A stretch of DNA of 64,000 bases, from assembly GCA_050302175.1 (NCBI GenBank), contig JBNLAN010000013.1:1-64000 (forward strand), given 5' to 3'. The notes under the pieces were generated by a model. The model saw only the letters and a list, made by a program, of their open reading frames with translations. It was not told the origin of the DNA and did not search any database. A program made the position numbers and the translations under genes. This stretch comes from JBNLAN01 sp050302175 (lineage in GTDB: Bacteria; Pseudomonadota; Zetaproteobacteria; Mariprofundales; Mariprofundaceae). Shown here one piece after another: positions 17,022-25,201 of this stretch. Position 1 is the first letter of the stretch, and every line of letters begins with the position of its first letter.

Positions 17022-17183
17022 TCAATATTTTAATTCCGGGAAGTCGCTGTCCCAGTCTTCACTGTTTTCCCAGTCAAAATCTTCGTCCTCTTCATCGAAG
17101 TCTTTGCGAAGCCTTCTTCTTTTCTCGCGGGTCATATCTTTACTGTAAAGAGCCTCTTCGAGTTCTTTTTTCCGTGCTTTCAT
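17022..17183 (-). CDS. Tiny charged protein with acidic aromatic tail, unknown function
   Basis: A 53-residue cytosolic protein. The first half is basic and probably helical (MKARKKELEEALYSKDMTRE then KRRRLRKD). The second half is strongly acidic with regularly placed aromatics (FDEEDEDFDWENSEDWDSDF). GGAG five bases before the ATG at 17183 decides the start over a longer frame. It heads a small minus-strand unit with the secreted acidic protein and faces the divergent LysR gene. No family recognised. Confidence 0.6.
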   Translation of the reverse strand: MKARKKELEEALYSKDMTREKRRRLRKDFDEEDEDFDWENSEDWDSDFPELKY

Positions 17184-17222
17184 ACATACTCCAAACGTAT
17201 AAATATCAGGAGAATCCATTGT

Positions 17223-17237
17223 GTTACGTTTCGTAAC
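17223..17237. promoter_or_regulatory. Perfect palindrome with T-N11-A pattern, LysR operator candidate
   Basis: GTTACG-TTT-CGTAAC is a perfect inverted repeat that contains the T-N11-A spacing typical of LysR-type binding sites. It lies in the divergent region between the LysR gene (start 17320) and the tiny acidic-protein gene (start 17183), so it is well placed to control both. Confidence 0.6.
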
Positions 17238-17239
17238 GG

Positions 17240-17257
17240 AGTGACTCTCAAGTCACT
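17240..17257. promoter_or_regulatory. Second perfect palindrome in the divergent control region
   Basis: AGTGACT-CTCA-AGTCACT is a perfect 7-bp inverted repeat two bases beyond the first palindrome. Two adjacent sites would suit cooperative binding of a LysR tetramer, or a second regulator. Its sequence is unrelated to the first. Confidence 0.5.
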
Positions 17258-17319
17258 GGTGCATAGGAGTAAATCAAATTATTATCGTCACGGTGATCAC
17301 AAACATTTGAGGCGCTTAT

Positions 17320-18165
17320 ATGCATATTGATCTGATTAAAACGTTCATTCAGGTGGCAAAAGCGCAGCACTTTCGCAAAGCCTCGGACCAGCTCTATATC
17401 ACTCAGTCGGCGGTGAGCGCCCGCATCAAACAGCTGGAGCAGACGCTTGGCGTCAGGCTCTTTGATCGCAACAAGCATGACGTTTCATTGACACCCGCAG
17501 GCATCCGTTTTCTTACCCATGCCGAAAAGCTGATAAAATTGTGGAACCGGGCGTGTCATGAGGTGATGTTGCCCGAGCAGGTGGAATTGTCTCTGTCGGT
17601 GGGTGCAACCGATACCATCTGGTCCGTCTTTCTCACCGACTGGATGGTGGAAACCCAGAAGCAGCAACCTGATCTGGCAATTTGGGCCGAGCTTCATACC
17701 AGCAAGACACTGCTACCGAGCCTGATGGATGGCATGCTTGATATTGCGGTAATGTTTGATGTGCCAGCGCTGCCGGGAATTGATGTGAAAGAGCTCTCGG
17801 CCATCGATTTTATCATGGTTTCAAGCCAACCGGAATTGAGTGCGAATGAGGTGCTGGCATCGGATTTTATCTCGGTGGATTGGGGCGAGGCCTTCTCCGC
17901 CACATTTAGTCAGCACTTTGAGCAGCAGATTGCTACCAAAAGGCACACCAGTGTCGGCGGCGTAGCGCTTGATCTGCTTTTGAAATCCGGTGGCGGAGCC
18001 TATCTGCCGCAGCAGATGGTTGCAGCGGCGATCAAGGAGGGGCGGCTGTTTCCGGTGAATGATGCAGCCATCATCCAGAGGCCTGTCTTTGTCGTTTGTA
18101 AGGTCGGTGAGAGTGAAATGAAATCGACGAAAGCGATTTTAGATACGATGCCTCAATTCCTCTAA
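17320..18165 (+). CDS. LysR-family transcriptional regulator
   Basis: A 281-residue regulator with an N-terminal winged helix (FRKASDQLYITQSAVSARIKQLEQTLGVRLFDR) of classic LysR form. A periplasmic-binding-protein-like effector domain follows (from about residue 90). The N-terminus resembles HdfR-type members. It is transcribed away from two small acidic-protein genes, and the region between holds two perfect palindromes, so autoregulation and control of those genes is the natural hypothesis. The effector is unknown. Confidence 0.92.
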   Translation: MHIDLIKTFIQVAKAQHFRKASDQLYITQSAVSARIKQLEQTLGVRLFDRNKHDVSLTPAGIRFLTHAEKLIKLWNRACHEVMLPEQVELSLSVGATDTIWSVFLTDWMVETQKQQPDLAIWAELHTSKTLLPSLMDGMLDIAVMFDVPALPGIDVKELSAIDFIMVSSQPELSANEVLASDFISVDWGEAFSATFSQHFEQQIATKRHTSVGGVALDLLLKSGGGAYLPQQMVAAAIKEGRLFPVNDAAIIQRPVFVVCKVGESEMKSTKAILDTMPQFL

Positions 18166-18201
18166 AAAGCTTCTCGTTCAATCGCAATTGATGAGGCAGT
18201 A

Positions 18202-18244
18202 ATATACCCCCCTGCACACTAAATAAGCTGCAGGGGGAGTATAT
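18202..18244. terminator. Bidirectional terminator between convergent genes
   Basis: ATATACCCCCCTGCA and TGCAGGGGGAGTATAT form a long hairpin with a 12-base loop and one bulged base. It sits between the 3' end of the LysR gene (plus) and the 3' end of the barrel gene (minus), as expected for a shared terminator. Confidence 0.75.
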
Positions 18245-18266
18245 CATTTACACCTGACTTAAACTG

Positions 18267-19466
18267 TCAGAAATTCCAGTCGCCACCAATCACAGCCTGC
18301 ACCTTGTTGTAGGTGTAGCGCGGATCGTTGGAGTTTTGACGATAGTAATGAGCCTTCATCCAAAGCGTAGGAGCACCCATACTATTAATATGGGGGTCGT
18401 AATCTGCCTGAAGTGTCACGCCCAGCTTAGTGAACTTCTTCTTCACATTTCCCGGAATAGCGAAAACAAATGCATTCGGATATTTCTTATAAGTATAAGT
18501 GAAGACCGAGCGCAGCAATAAGTCTCTGCTTAAATGATAGCGCAAGCGTAGTTTCGCCCTGTCCTTGGTGTAGTTGTTATATTTTGCAAAACTATCGATC
18601 CGGTAAGTGCGCCAGTAATCAACAAACATCATGAAACTGTGGCCGAATTTATGAAACAGCTGAGCATTCAGCGTGTGGTAGTAGTAGGTAAGTAAAGGGT
18701 TCGTAACACTCTGCACACCTTGTGCATTCCATGCATGCCGGGCGTCATAATCACGCATGGCAAATTTGTATCCGCCTTTCAGCTTGGTGGCATAACTGCC
18801 CACCGGAATACGAACACTTCCGCCCAGTTCGAGTAGCGTGTGATCCATCGGAGCCATGACGACGGGATCGTCATAGAGAAGATTGACAACCTTTCCTTCC
18901 AGTGTGTACTCCATATCGTCTGATTTTTTATGTACTCTCACTTCACCACCGATATCCATATGGGTATAGCGGTTGGAAATATCGGTTCCCGAATTAATCG
19001 AAAGCTTTGGTGTGCCGGTATCCCGGTCGTAATAGATCTGCCGGTGATAGCCCCCCAGCAAGCCCCCATAGAGCTCGGCTCCCTGGAACCAGCCATCGAG
19101 CGTCCGGGTCCATCCCAGCGTTACATCGTGATCGTACGAATTCGCATTGCTCAGCTTTGAGCTTGGATACAGCTCGCCATCGAACTGATACCTGAACTCC
19201 ATATTGTCCTCCAGATACCTTGCATCAAATTCGAGAGGAACAAACACCCCGGACTGCACGTTTGGTGTTACCACAGCAGGAACAAGCAACGCCTGATCGA
19301 AGTAGGGCGTTTTCGGCGAATCATAGACATTGCTGTCATAGCCTAACCCGGCGCTTGCCGACATCGTCCATCCTTCTGGCTGGTCTGTTGCCGCATGCGC
19401 AGGAAAAGCCAGCGCAACAGCAACAACACTCATCATGGTCATGTTCAACAATCGTCTTCGTTTCAT
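18267..19466 (-). CDS. Outer-membrane beta-barrel protein, unknown function
   Basis: A 399-residue exported protein with a basic start (MKRRRLLN), a signal peptide ending at AFPAHAA, and a mature part built of alternating amphipathic strands rich in Tyr, Gly and Asp (GLGYDSNVYDSP, FRYQFDGELYPS). It ends in an aromatic residue (GGDWNF), the BAM recognition pattern. I chose the ATG at 19466 because GGGAG precedes it. It is the last gene of the cluster with the TPR, ATP-grasp and transglutaminase-like proteins, 45 bases after the TPR gene. It may be a porin or a surface-polymer outlet. No specific family recognised. Confidence 0.75.
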   Translation of the reverse strand: MKRRRLLNMTMMSVVAVALAFPAHAATDQPEGWTMSASAGLGYDSNVYDSPKTPYFDQALLVPAVVTPNVQSGVFVPLEFDARYLEDNMEFRYQFDGELYPSSKLSNANSYDHDVTLGWTRTLDGWFQGAELYGGLLGGYHRQIYYDRDTGTPKLSINSGTDISNRYTHMDIGGEVRVHKKSDDMEYTLEGKVVNLLYDDPVVMAPMDHTLLELGGSVRIPVGSYATKLKGGYKFAMRDYDARHAWNAQGVQSVTNPLLTYYYHTLNAQLFHKFGHSFMMFVDYWRTYRIDSFAKYNNYTKDRAKLRLRYHLSRDLLLRSVFTYTYKKYPNAFVFAIPGNVKKKFTKLGVTLQADYDPHINSMGAPTLWMKAHYYRQNSNDPRYTYNKVQAVIGGDWNF

Positions 19467-19511
19467 TATGATCTCCCTTATTATCAAAGTAGCCTCCTTC
19501 ATCTATATGGA

Positions 19512-21407
19512 TTATCTCCCCAGTGATTTCATCGTCTGCTGCAATCCAGAGTGATTCGGAGCCAGGCTTAACCCTTTCTCCAGCTCTGCACGGGCTTCGA
19601 CTTTGTTTCCGTTGGCAATTAATGCTTCGGCATACTCAAGATACAGTTCGGGATTGGCCGGATCGGCCTCTACCGCCTCTGCGAGCAGTGTGACAGCTTC
19701 GTTATGCTGTTGCCGCAAAAGCATCAGTTTCGCCAATGCCCGCTTAGCACCATTATCCTGCGGGTCGAGTTCGATAGCTCGACGCAACGCCTTCTCGGCC
19801 TCGTCGTGACGCCCCATCGCTTCGTACGCAGCACCCAGCTTCTGCCAAACGCTTCCGTATGTCGGGTAACGATCCAGTAGCTCCTGATAAAGAGAAACCG
19901 CTTCAGCATACTTCAGTTGCTGCACATGGATATCGGCCAGTGTCAGCCGCGCTGAACGCGAAGATCGATTAAGCTGCAGCACCCGCTTGTAGGCATCCGC
20001 CGCTTCATCGAGTCGTTTCCCCTGCAGGTAAATATCACCGAGATCCGACCAGGCCTGGAGCAGGCCCGAATCATATCGAATTGCTTTCTTAAGCGAGGCC
20101 TCCGCCTCGGAAACCTTCCCTGTCTTCAGTTGCGTCACACCCAGGCTGCGCCATGCCTCCGCGTAACCCGGACGAAGACGGATCGCATTCTTATAAGCGG
20201 CAACCGCCTGCTGGTACTGCCCTTGCTCGGCATGGATCAACCCCATATTGACCATCGCTTCGGGATAATCCCCATGCCGCAGCTCAATCGCTTTTTTGTA
20301 ATATTCGAGCGCAGCTGCGTAGTCCTTTTTGCCGTTGGCGATACGACCGAGATTGAAATAGCTACGTGTATGCTTGGGTTCGCGCGCCAGAATCCATTCG
20401 AACTGCTGGCTGGCCTCGGTCCACTGACGATCTGCAATCAGTTTCAGGCCCAGATTGTAATGCGCCTTCGTATAGGCCGGGTTGTATTGAATAGCTTGGC
20501 GGTACGCCTCGATAGAGGATTTCGTATCACCACGTGCCGAATAGGCGAGCCCCATATGAAAATAGGCAGGCGCATAATTGGGCCGCAGCCGCAACACGGT
20601 CTCGTATTGCTTAAGCGCGCGCTGCCACCCCTCCTCATCGTTGGGCTCCAGGAAAGCCAACCCGAAACGCGGTGCGGCATAGTCAGGCTTTAGGCGGATA
20701 GCGGCTTTGAATGCCTGCCGGGCCCGGTCTTCGAAATCCGCACCACGATGGCGGAATGCCTGGCCCAGATTGTAGTAGGCCTTAGCCTTGCGTGAACCGC
20801 CGGCAAGCCCCGCCGCCTGCTCGAAAGTCCGGCTGGCAGCGCGATACTGCTTCGCTTTCAGTTGTAAAATGCCGAGATTGTAATGCGCCTCGAAATGGAA
20901 TGGCACCAGCTTGATCTGGCGCTGATAATCCTCCACTGCCTTTTTCCGCTTTCCCATTCGGGAAAGCACTAATCCACGACTGAAATAAGCACTTGTATAA
21001 ATTGGCTTCGTCGCAATCGCCCGATTCAAGTACTCCAGCGCCTGCTTATAACGGTTCTGCTTATAGTAAAGCATTCCGAGATCGGCCAATGTCTGAGAGG
21101 AGGGTTTTACCACCAACTGCGCCTGCAGCGCTTGCTCAGCCTCACTCCACTGCCGCTTGTCGATCAATTGCATGACCCTGGCGCGCTCCGGATCGTCGGA
21201 AACAGGCGTGGCAATCGCCTCTTCTTCGCTATCGTCCTCACCGTCATCGTCCGGTGCATCCGCAGCCGCATTGTTAGCGATAACGATCACCACAGCGCGA
21301 TCGGCATCCTGCGCCACCTGATATTGCACGAATAACAAAGAGACGAAGATAGCCAGCACCACCAGCATGACCGGGCCGAAGCTCTCCTGCCACAATGAGC
21401 GCTTCAT
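19512..21407 (-). CDS. Membrane-anchored TPR repeat protein
   Basis: A 631-residue protein with one N-terminal membrane anchor (PVMLVVLAIFVSLLFVQY, about residues 12-30) and an acidic linker (DAPDDDGEDDSEEEAIA). It is followed by about a dozen or more tetratricopeptide repeats of 34 residues (AYFSRGLVLSRMGKRKKAVEDYQ type) to the C-terminus. The repeats probably lie in the periplasm and act as a scaffold. Its ATG overlaps the stop of the ATP-grasp gene by four bases, so the two are translated together. It probably links the inner-membrane ligase/7TM pair to the outer-membrane barrel encoded next, which is inference. Confidence 0.88.
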   Translation of the reverse strand: MKRSLWQESFGPVMLVVLAIFVSLLFVQYQVAQDADRAVVIVIANNAAADAPDDDGEDDSEEEAIATPVSDDPERARVMQLIDKRQWSEAEQALQAQLVVKPSSQTLADLGMLYYKQNRYKQALEYLNRAIATKPIYTSAYFSRGLVLSRMGKRKKAVEDYQRQIKLVPFHFEAHYNLGILQLKAKQYRAASRTFEQAAGLAGGSRKAKAYYNLGQAFRHRGADFEDRARQAFKAAIRLKPDYAAPRFGLAFLEPNDEEGWQRALKQYETVLRLRPNYAPAYFHMGLAYSARGDTKSSIEAYRQAIQYNPAYTKAHYNLGLKLIADRQWTEASQQFEWILAREPKHTRSYFNLGRIANGKKDYAAALEYYKKAIELRHGDYPEAMVNMGLIHAEQGQYQQAVAAYKNAIRLRPGYAEAWRSLGVTQLKTGKVSEAEASLKKAIRYDSGLLQAWSDLGDIYLQGKRLDEAADAYKRVLQLNRSSRSARLTLADIHVQQLKYAEAVSLYQELLDRYPTYGSVWQKLGAAYEAMGRHDEAEKALRRAIELDPQDNGAKRALAKLMLLRQQHNEAVTLLAEAVEADPANPELYLEYAEALIANGNKVEARAELEKGLSLAPNHSGLQQTMKSLGR

Positions 21408-22327
21408 GCATCGCCTCCGGCAACCGGCTGTCCAGACTGATTCACCCTCTCCAGCAACGGACGCAGGCCGAGCATGTTCGCATTCTGGATTTCGATGCCG
21501 GGCCGCACATTCATCTCCAGAATCAACGGTCCATGCGTGGAGAGCGCGAAATCGATGCCGATGTATTTCAACGGCACGCTAGCGGCTGCCACCCGGCTAA
21601 TACGAATAATTTCGTCCCAGTAGGGTAGCTGAAGCCCCAGTAGCTCCTCGCCGGTATCCGGATGCTGAGTGAGTGGTTCGCCCTCGTGAATGGCATGGAT
21701 TCCCTTGCCGGTTGCAATATCGACCCCCACGCCCAGCGCCCCCTGATGCAGATTGGCCTTGCCATCGGAAGTGCGGGTGGGCACCCGCAACATCGCCAGC
21801 ACCGGCTCATCGCGATAGACAATAACGCGCACGTCGGTCAGGCCGAAGGGGCTCAGTTGGGTGAGGTCCGCATGCTGCTCAACCCGCGCTTCGATGATGG
21901 CCTGATCGGAAAGGCCGAAGGAGTAGACGCCGAAAATGATGTCCGCGATATGCTTGCGCAGATCGGCTGCGGTATATGCTCGGCCGCTGACACTGACCCA
22001 GCCATCGTCAGTTTTCCCGCTGATCACCAAAATACCGCCACCGCCACTTCCCTGGGCCGGCTTGACGACGAATTCATCATAAGAGGCGAGATCGCGCTCA
22101 AGGCTGCGCAGCTCGAAAAAGCCCGAGTAAGAGCCATAAGTTTCCGGCACCGGCACCCCATTTTCGGACAACACCTGCTTGGTCAGCAACTTGTTGTCGG
22201 CCATCGGGAAATCTCGGCGCGCATTGCTGGGATAGATATAGCGCAGATTACGCTGGTTCATGCTCAGCACTTTGATGCTGCCCCGGCGAAGACGACGCCA
22301 CTCCGAAATCCAGTTACGCCAGTTCAT
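21404..22327 (-). CDS. ATP-grasp ligase related to RimK (alpha-L-glutamate ligase-like)
   Basis: A 307-residue ATP-grasp enzyme expected to form an amide bond between an acylphosphate and an amine, probably with an amino acid as a substrate. Visible elements are the N-terminal MNQRNLRYIYPSNARRDFPM segment characteristic of the RimK-related family, the ATP loop VVKPAQGSGGGGILVISG, EARVEQHADL and the metal-binding end GIDFALSTHGPLILEMNVRPG. It overlaps both neighbours by four bases: the 7TM transglutaminase-like gene upstream and the TPR gene downstream. The true substrate is unknown. Confidence 0.85.
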   Translation of the reverse strand: MNWRNWISEWRRLRRGSIKVLSMNQRNLRYIYPSNARRDFPMADNKLLTKQVLSENGVPVPETYGSYSGFFELRSLERDLASYDEFVVKPAQGSGGGGILVISGKTDDGWVSVSGRAYTAADLRKHIADIIFGVYSFGLSDQAIIEARVEQHADLTQLSPFGLTDVRVIVYRDEPVLAMLRVPTRTSDGKANLHQGALGVGVDIATGKGIHAIHEGEPLTQHPDTGEELLGLQLPYWDEIIRISRVAAASVPLKYIGIDFALSTHGPLILEMNVRPGIEIQNANMLGLRPLLERVNQSGQPVAGGDA

Positions 22328-23919
22328 TGCGCTGCCTCGCTCCGTATCAGCTTACGGAACCGGAAGAATTCACTGACACGCATGCCGATCCATTTGCCGA
22401 GCCACATGTTCAATGCAATCAGCACCAGCAATAGCTCGGGGAAGGCCAGAATCATGCTTTGCAAAAATTGCGAATCCATCACTGCATAGGCAGCGGCGAT
22501 GACAACAAGCGTTGCGGCTGTCACCTTCGCCGCCTTGAGCAAGCCTTGCTCCGCCTCGAATATGGCGAAGCGCTCAGCCGTGATCGCGAGAATCGCGATC
22601 GGGAACAGAGACATATGCGCCAACTCAAGCAGGCCTAAATTCACGGAGAGCACTGTCGTACCAAGCAGCATCACCACCACCACAGTCAGGAGAATCGCCA
22701 TTTTGGGGGAGTGCAGTAGTTGCATCCAATCCAGCATGCGGCGAATCAGCGAAGTCAGTACGATGATCACAATAAAGCCGATTGCTCCCCACAGCAGACC
22801 GGTATCGCGCGCTGCCGCCGCAATCAGCGCCGGCAGGAAGGTGCCGAAGGTCTCTAGACCGATCACGTTGCGGAAAATCACCGTCACCAATGCACCCAGC
22901 GGGATCATCAGAATAATTTTCAGCAGGTTCTGCGGAATGCCGATGCGCTCAAAAATCTGGTAGAGGTTGGCGATGTTCAGCGGCGAATCGCCGATATGCT
23001 TGTGCAATGACTCTTTCGGCACCAATCTTTTCGCAACCTGGAAAAAGTACTGGAAGTTCACGTTGGAGCTGTGCCGGAACAGTACTTCATCGCCGTAATA
23101 GAGACTCAGAAAATGCGCCGGCAATTCGGCGAAGTAATCGTTGATGGTATCGAACGGTACCCAGTAACCGTTGACGTAAACCTCCACCCATTGGTGACTG
23201 ACGCGCTTGCTGCCGGACTGCATGATCAAGCCGCCGACCAGACGTGCGGGGAGGCCGATTTTGCGTGCCATGGCAACGAACAGGCGACCTTTGCCGTTGC
23301 AGCTCGCCTCGCCCAATTTGTAGGCGGTGATCGCATCAGTATAGCCGGAGAAATTCCGGTTCCCAAGTTCATCCTGCAAATAGCGGTGGATTTTAGTCAG
23401 TGCTTCGAGCACCGGCACATTGCGATCGGGCAACACTTTGCTCACCGCTTCATCGATCAGCGGATTTTCCAGCGGCACCCCCTCTTCAGAACGCAGATAT
23501 TGCGATAGTGAAGCAGGATAGCTTTCAGGAATGCGCATCTCCGATGGAATCTCGTAGCGCACATGTTGCCCCTGAGCGACGAATGAGTAGCGCACACTCT
23601 GACGGCCCTGCACATTGTTCGCTTGCCAGGAGACAACACGATTAAGGGCATTGGAACGAATATCGAGATTGAAGACACCGGATACTTGCTGCTCTTCACT
23701 GACATGCTGGCGCGAATCGGACTTCGGCAGATAGGTGCCCATATTGATGTCGTCGCCATGGCCATCCACCGTCATGACAATATCGACGTGGTAACTTGTC
23801 GCAGGAATCAGATCGGCCATGCGGTAATCGAGTACCAGCATCTTATAGGAGATCAGTGCCAATGGCCCCGCGATCAGCAACGCGAACAAAGTAAGAAAAA
23901 TAATCCGGCGCCGTTCCAT
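22324..23919 (-). CDS. Transglutaminase-like domain fused to seven membrane helices
   Basis: A 531-residue inner-membrane protein. One N-terminal anchor (residues 7-30) is followed by a periplasmic region with a transglutaminase-like fold (about 150-290), then about seven hydrophobic helices from residue 320 on. The family is commonly annotated as an inactive transglutaminase. Here, however, a cysteine (GEASCNGKGRLFVAMARKIG), a histidine (SHQWVEVYV) and an aspartate (WVPFDTIND) stand in the right order for a triad. It starts the four-gene cluster, and its stop overlaps the ATP-grasp start. A ligase plus a possible peptidase or transferase suggests envelope peptide modification, by inference. 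Confidence 0.85.
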   Translation of the reverse strand: MERRRIIFLTLFALLIAGPLALISYKMLVLDYRMADLIPATSYHVDIVMTVDGHGDDINMGTYLPKSDSRQHVSEEQQVSGVFNLDIRSNALNRVVSWQANNVQGRQSVRYSFVAQGQHVRYEIPSEMRIPESYPASLSQYLRSEEGVPLENPLIDEAVSKVLPDRNVPVLEALTKIHRYLQDELGNRNFSGYTDAITAYKLGEASCNGKGRLFVAMARKIGLPARLVGGLIMQSGSKRVSHQWVEVYVNGYWVPFDTINDYFAELPAHFLSLYYGDEVLFRHSSNVNFQYFFQVAKRLVPKESLHKHIGDSPLNIANLYQIFERIGIPQNLLKIILMIPLGALVTVIFRNVIGLETFGTFLPALIAAAARDTGLLWGAIGFIVIIVLTSLIRRMLDWMQLLHSPKMAILLTVVVVMLLGTTVLSVNLGLLELAHMSLFPIAILAITAERFAIFEAEQGLLKAAKVTAATLVVIAAAYAVMDSQFLQSMILAFPELLLVLIALNMWLGKWIGMRVSEFFRFRKLIRSEAAQ

Positions 23920-24033
23920 TATGTCGACCTCGAACGTCCGGTCTCCCTAACGTGTCCTCGTTGTTCTTTGGAGTAATCTACCCCCGCAATCCTTTGCATG
24001 CGGGCAACCGTAAGAAGGAACAGGGGGGAGGGA

Positions 24034-24049
24034 GGTGACAACTGTCACC
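24034..24049. promoter_or_regulatory. Perfect palindrome upstream of the transglutaminase/ATP-grasp operon
   Basis: GGTGACA-AC-TGTCACC is a perfect 7-bp inverted repeat about 115 bases upstream of the first gene of the minus-strand cluster. It lies in the 218-base gap that is otherwise non-coding, so an operator role is plausible. No clear -35/-10 pair was picked out. Confidence 0.45.
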
Positions 24050-24137
24050 AGTTTGGCACGACTTTTGTGACATGTGTACATTTGAAGAGTTAGGAACAAT
24101 GTCAGAACAGCGCGAACATCGCCCGCACACTCGAAAA

Positions 24138-24695
24138 CTATGCGAACAGCAGGGCGAGAAAGGTGGTCAGACCGGCGACAACGGCCAGCTGAACAGGGCG
24201 ACGCAACTTAGGAATATTGTGTGCCATCAGCACACCTGTGGAGAAGATGACGACCAGACCGGCCGCCAAAGTAACCGCCAACACCTCGAAGGCGATGCCC
24301 GCTTCGGCGCGGTGGATGCGCATGATCTGCGTGAGCAGACTTCGCTCCTTAATCGTCAGAGTAGCTGTACGGGCATCGCGCCCCGGCACCAGCGTAACGA
24401 CGCGGGAGAGACCGTCCCAGCGCAGTTCGTAAGCACTGCGTTTTTTCCGCAGCACCGCTTCGCCATCGAGCAAGGGGAGTTGCCGCGCAAGCAGCGCCTG
24501 CTCCACCACTGCCGTCAGTTTTTCAAGATCGGGCACAAAGGGTTGCTCGAGTTGCAGGGCAATCTCTTGCTTCTCGATGTGACCTTTGACGTCCAGTGTA
24601 TAAAGAGCGCCGCTGACAAAATAGATAATCGCCATCGGCAGCAGAAAACCGGCCAGCAGCATGTGCGCCTGCATGATTTGAAAACGGCTGATCAT
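24138..24695 (-). CDS. Short PepSY-associated membrane protein
   Basis: A 185-residue inner-membrane protein with TM1 at about 13-33 (LLAGFLLPMAIIYFVSGALY) preceded by a histidine (MQAHM). A periplasmic PepSY-like stretch of about 90 residues follows, then two C-terminal helices (about 135-160 and 168-185). The His-x(n)-SGALY pattern is that of PepSY-TM proteins, but it is much shorter than the usual four-helix form. It starts one base before coaD ends, in line with coaD. Function unknown. Some relatives are linked to iron or redox functions. Confidence 0.65.
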   Translation of the reverse strand: MISRFQIMQAHMLLAGFLLPMAIIYFVSGALYTLDVKGHIEKQEIALQLEQPFVPDLEKLTAVVEQALLARQLPLLDGEAVLRKKRSAYELRWDGLSRVVTLVPGRDARTATLTIKERSLLTQIMRIHRAEAGIAFEVLAVTLAAGLVVIFSTGVLMAHNIPKLRRPVQLAVVAGLTTFLALLFA

Positions 24696-24696
24696 C

Positions 24697-25164
24697 TTAT
24701 TTCAGGTAGGGGGCAACTACCGGCGGCACCAGCTCCGAGACATCACCACCCATTGAGGCGATCTCGCGGATGAAACGGGAGGAGACAAAAGTGTAATCCT
24801 CGCGCGCCATCACAAAGCAGGTTTCGATTTTCTCATCAAGGCGCCGGTTCATGGTCGCCATCTGGAATTCATACTCAAAATCGGAGGCGGCACGCAGACC
24901 ACGAAGAATAGCGCCAGCCTTTTGATCATGCGCGAGATTCACCAGCAGGCCCGTAAAACTGACCGCATCCACATTCGGCTGATCGGCAAAAGTTTTGCGC
25001 ACCATAGAAAGGCGGGTCTCCAGATCGAACATCGGCTGTTTGCCGGGGTTGGCTGCCACGCCGATCACCACACGATCAAACAGTTTGAGACCGCGGCTCA
25101 CCACATCCACATGCCCGAGCGTGATCGGATCGAAAGTTCCGGGATAGATGGCGGTACGTTTCAA
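24697..25164 (-). CDS. coaD: Phosphopantetheine adenylyltransferase
   Basis: The enzyme makes dephospho-CoA from 4'-phosphopantetheine and ATP, the penultimate step of CoA synthesis. The nucleotidyltransferase motif is YPGTFDPITLGHVD at the N-terminus. Further blocks are ILRGLRAASDFEYEFQMA and the C-terminal FVSSRFIREIASMGGDVSELVP. Length is 155 residues. GAGAACGC precedes the ATG. CoA supply also serves the phosphopantetheinylated ACP of the pigment cluster. Confidence 0.96.
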   Translation of the reverse strand: MKRTAIYPGTFDPITLGHVDVVSRGLKLFDRVVIGVAANPGKQPMFDLETRLSMVRKTFADQPNVDAVSFTGLLVNLAHDQKAGAILRGLRAASDFEYEFQMATMNRRLDEKIETCFVMAREDYTFVSSRFIREIASMGGDVSELVPPVVAPYLK

Positions 25165-25201
25165 AATGCGTTCTCCAGTTCATGAAAAATGCCACGGAAG
25201 G

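Noticed and set aside
24050..24075. A sigma54-like -24/-12 pattern on the plus strand (TTGGCACG then TTGT)
   Set aside because: The -12 element is TTGT rather than TTGC, and the only thing downstream on that strand is antisense to the PepSY-TM and coaD genes. Most likely chance.
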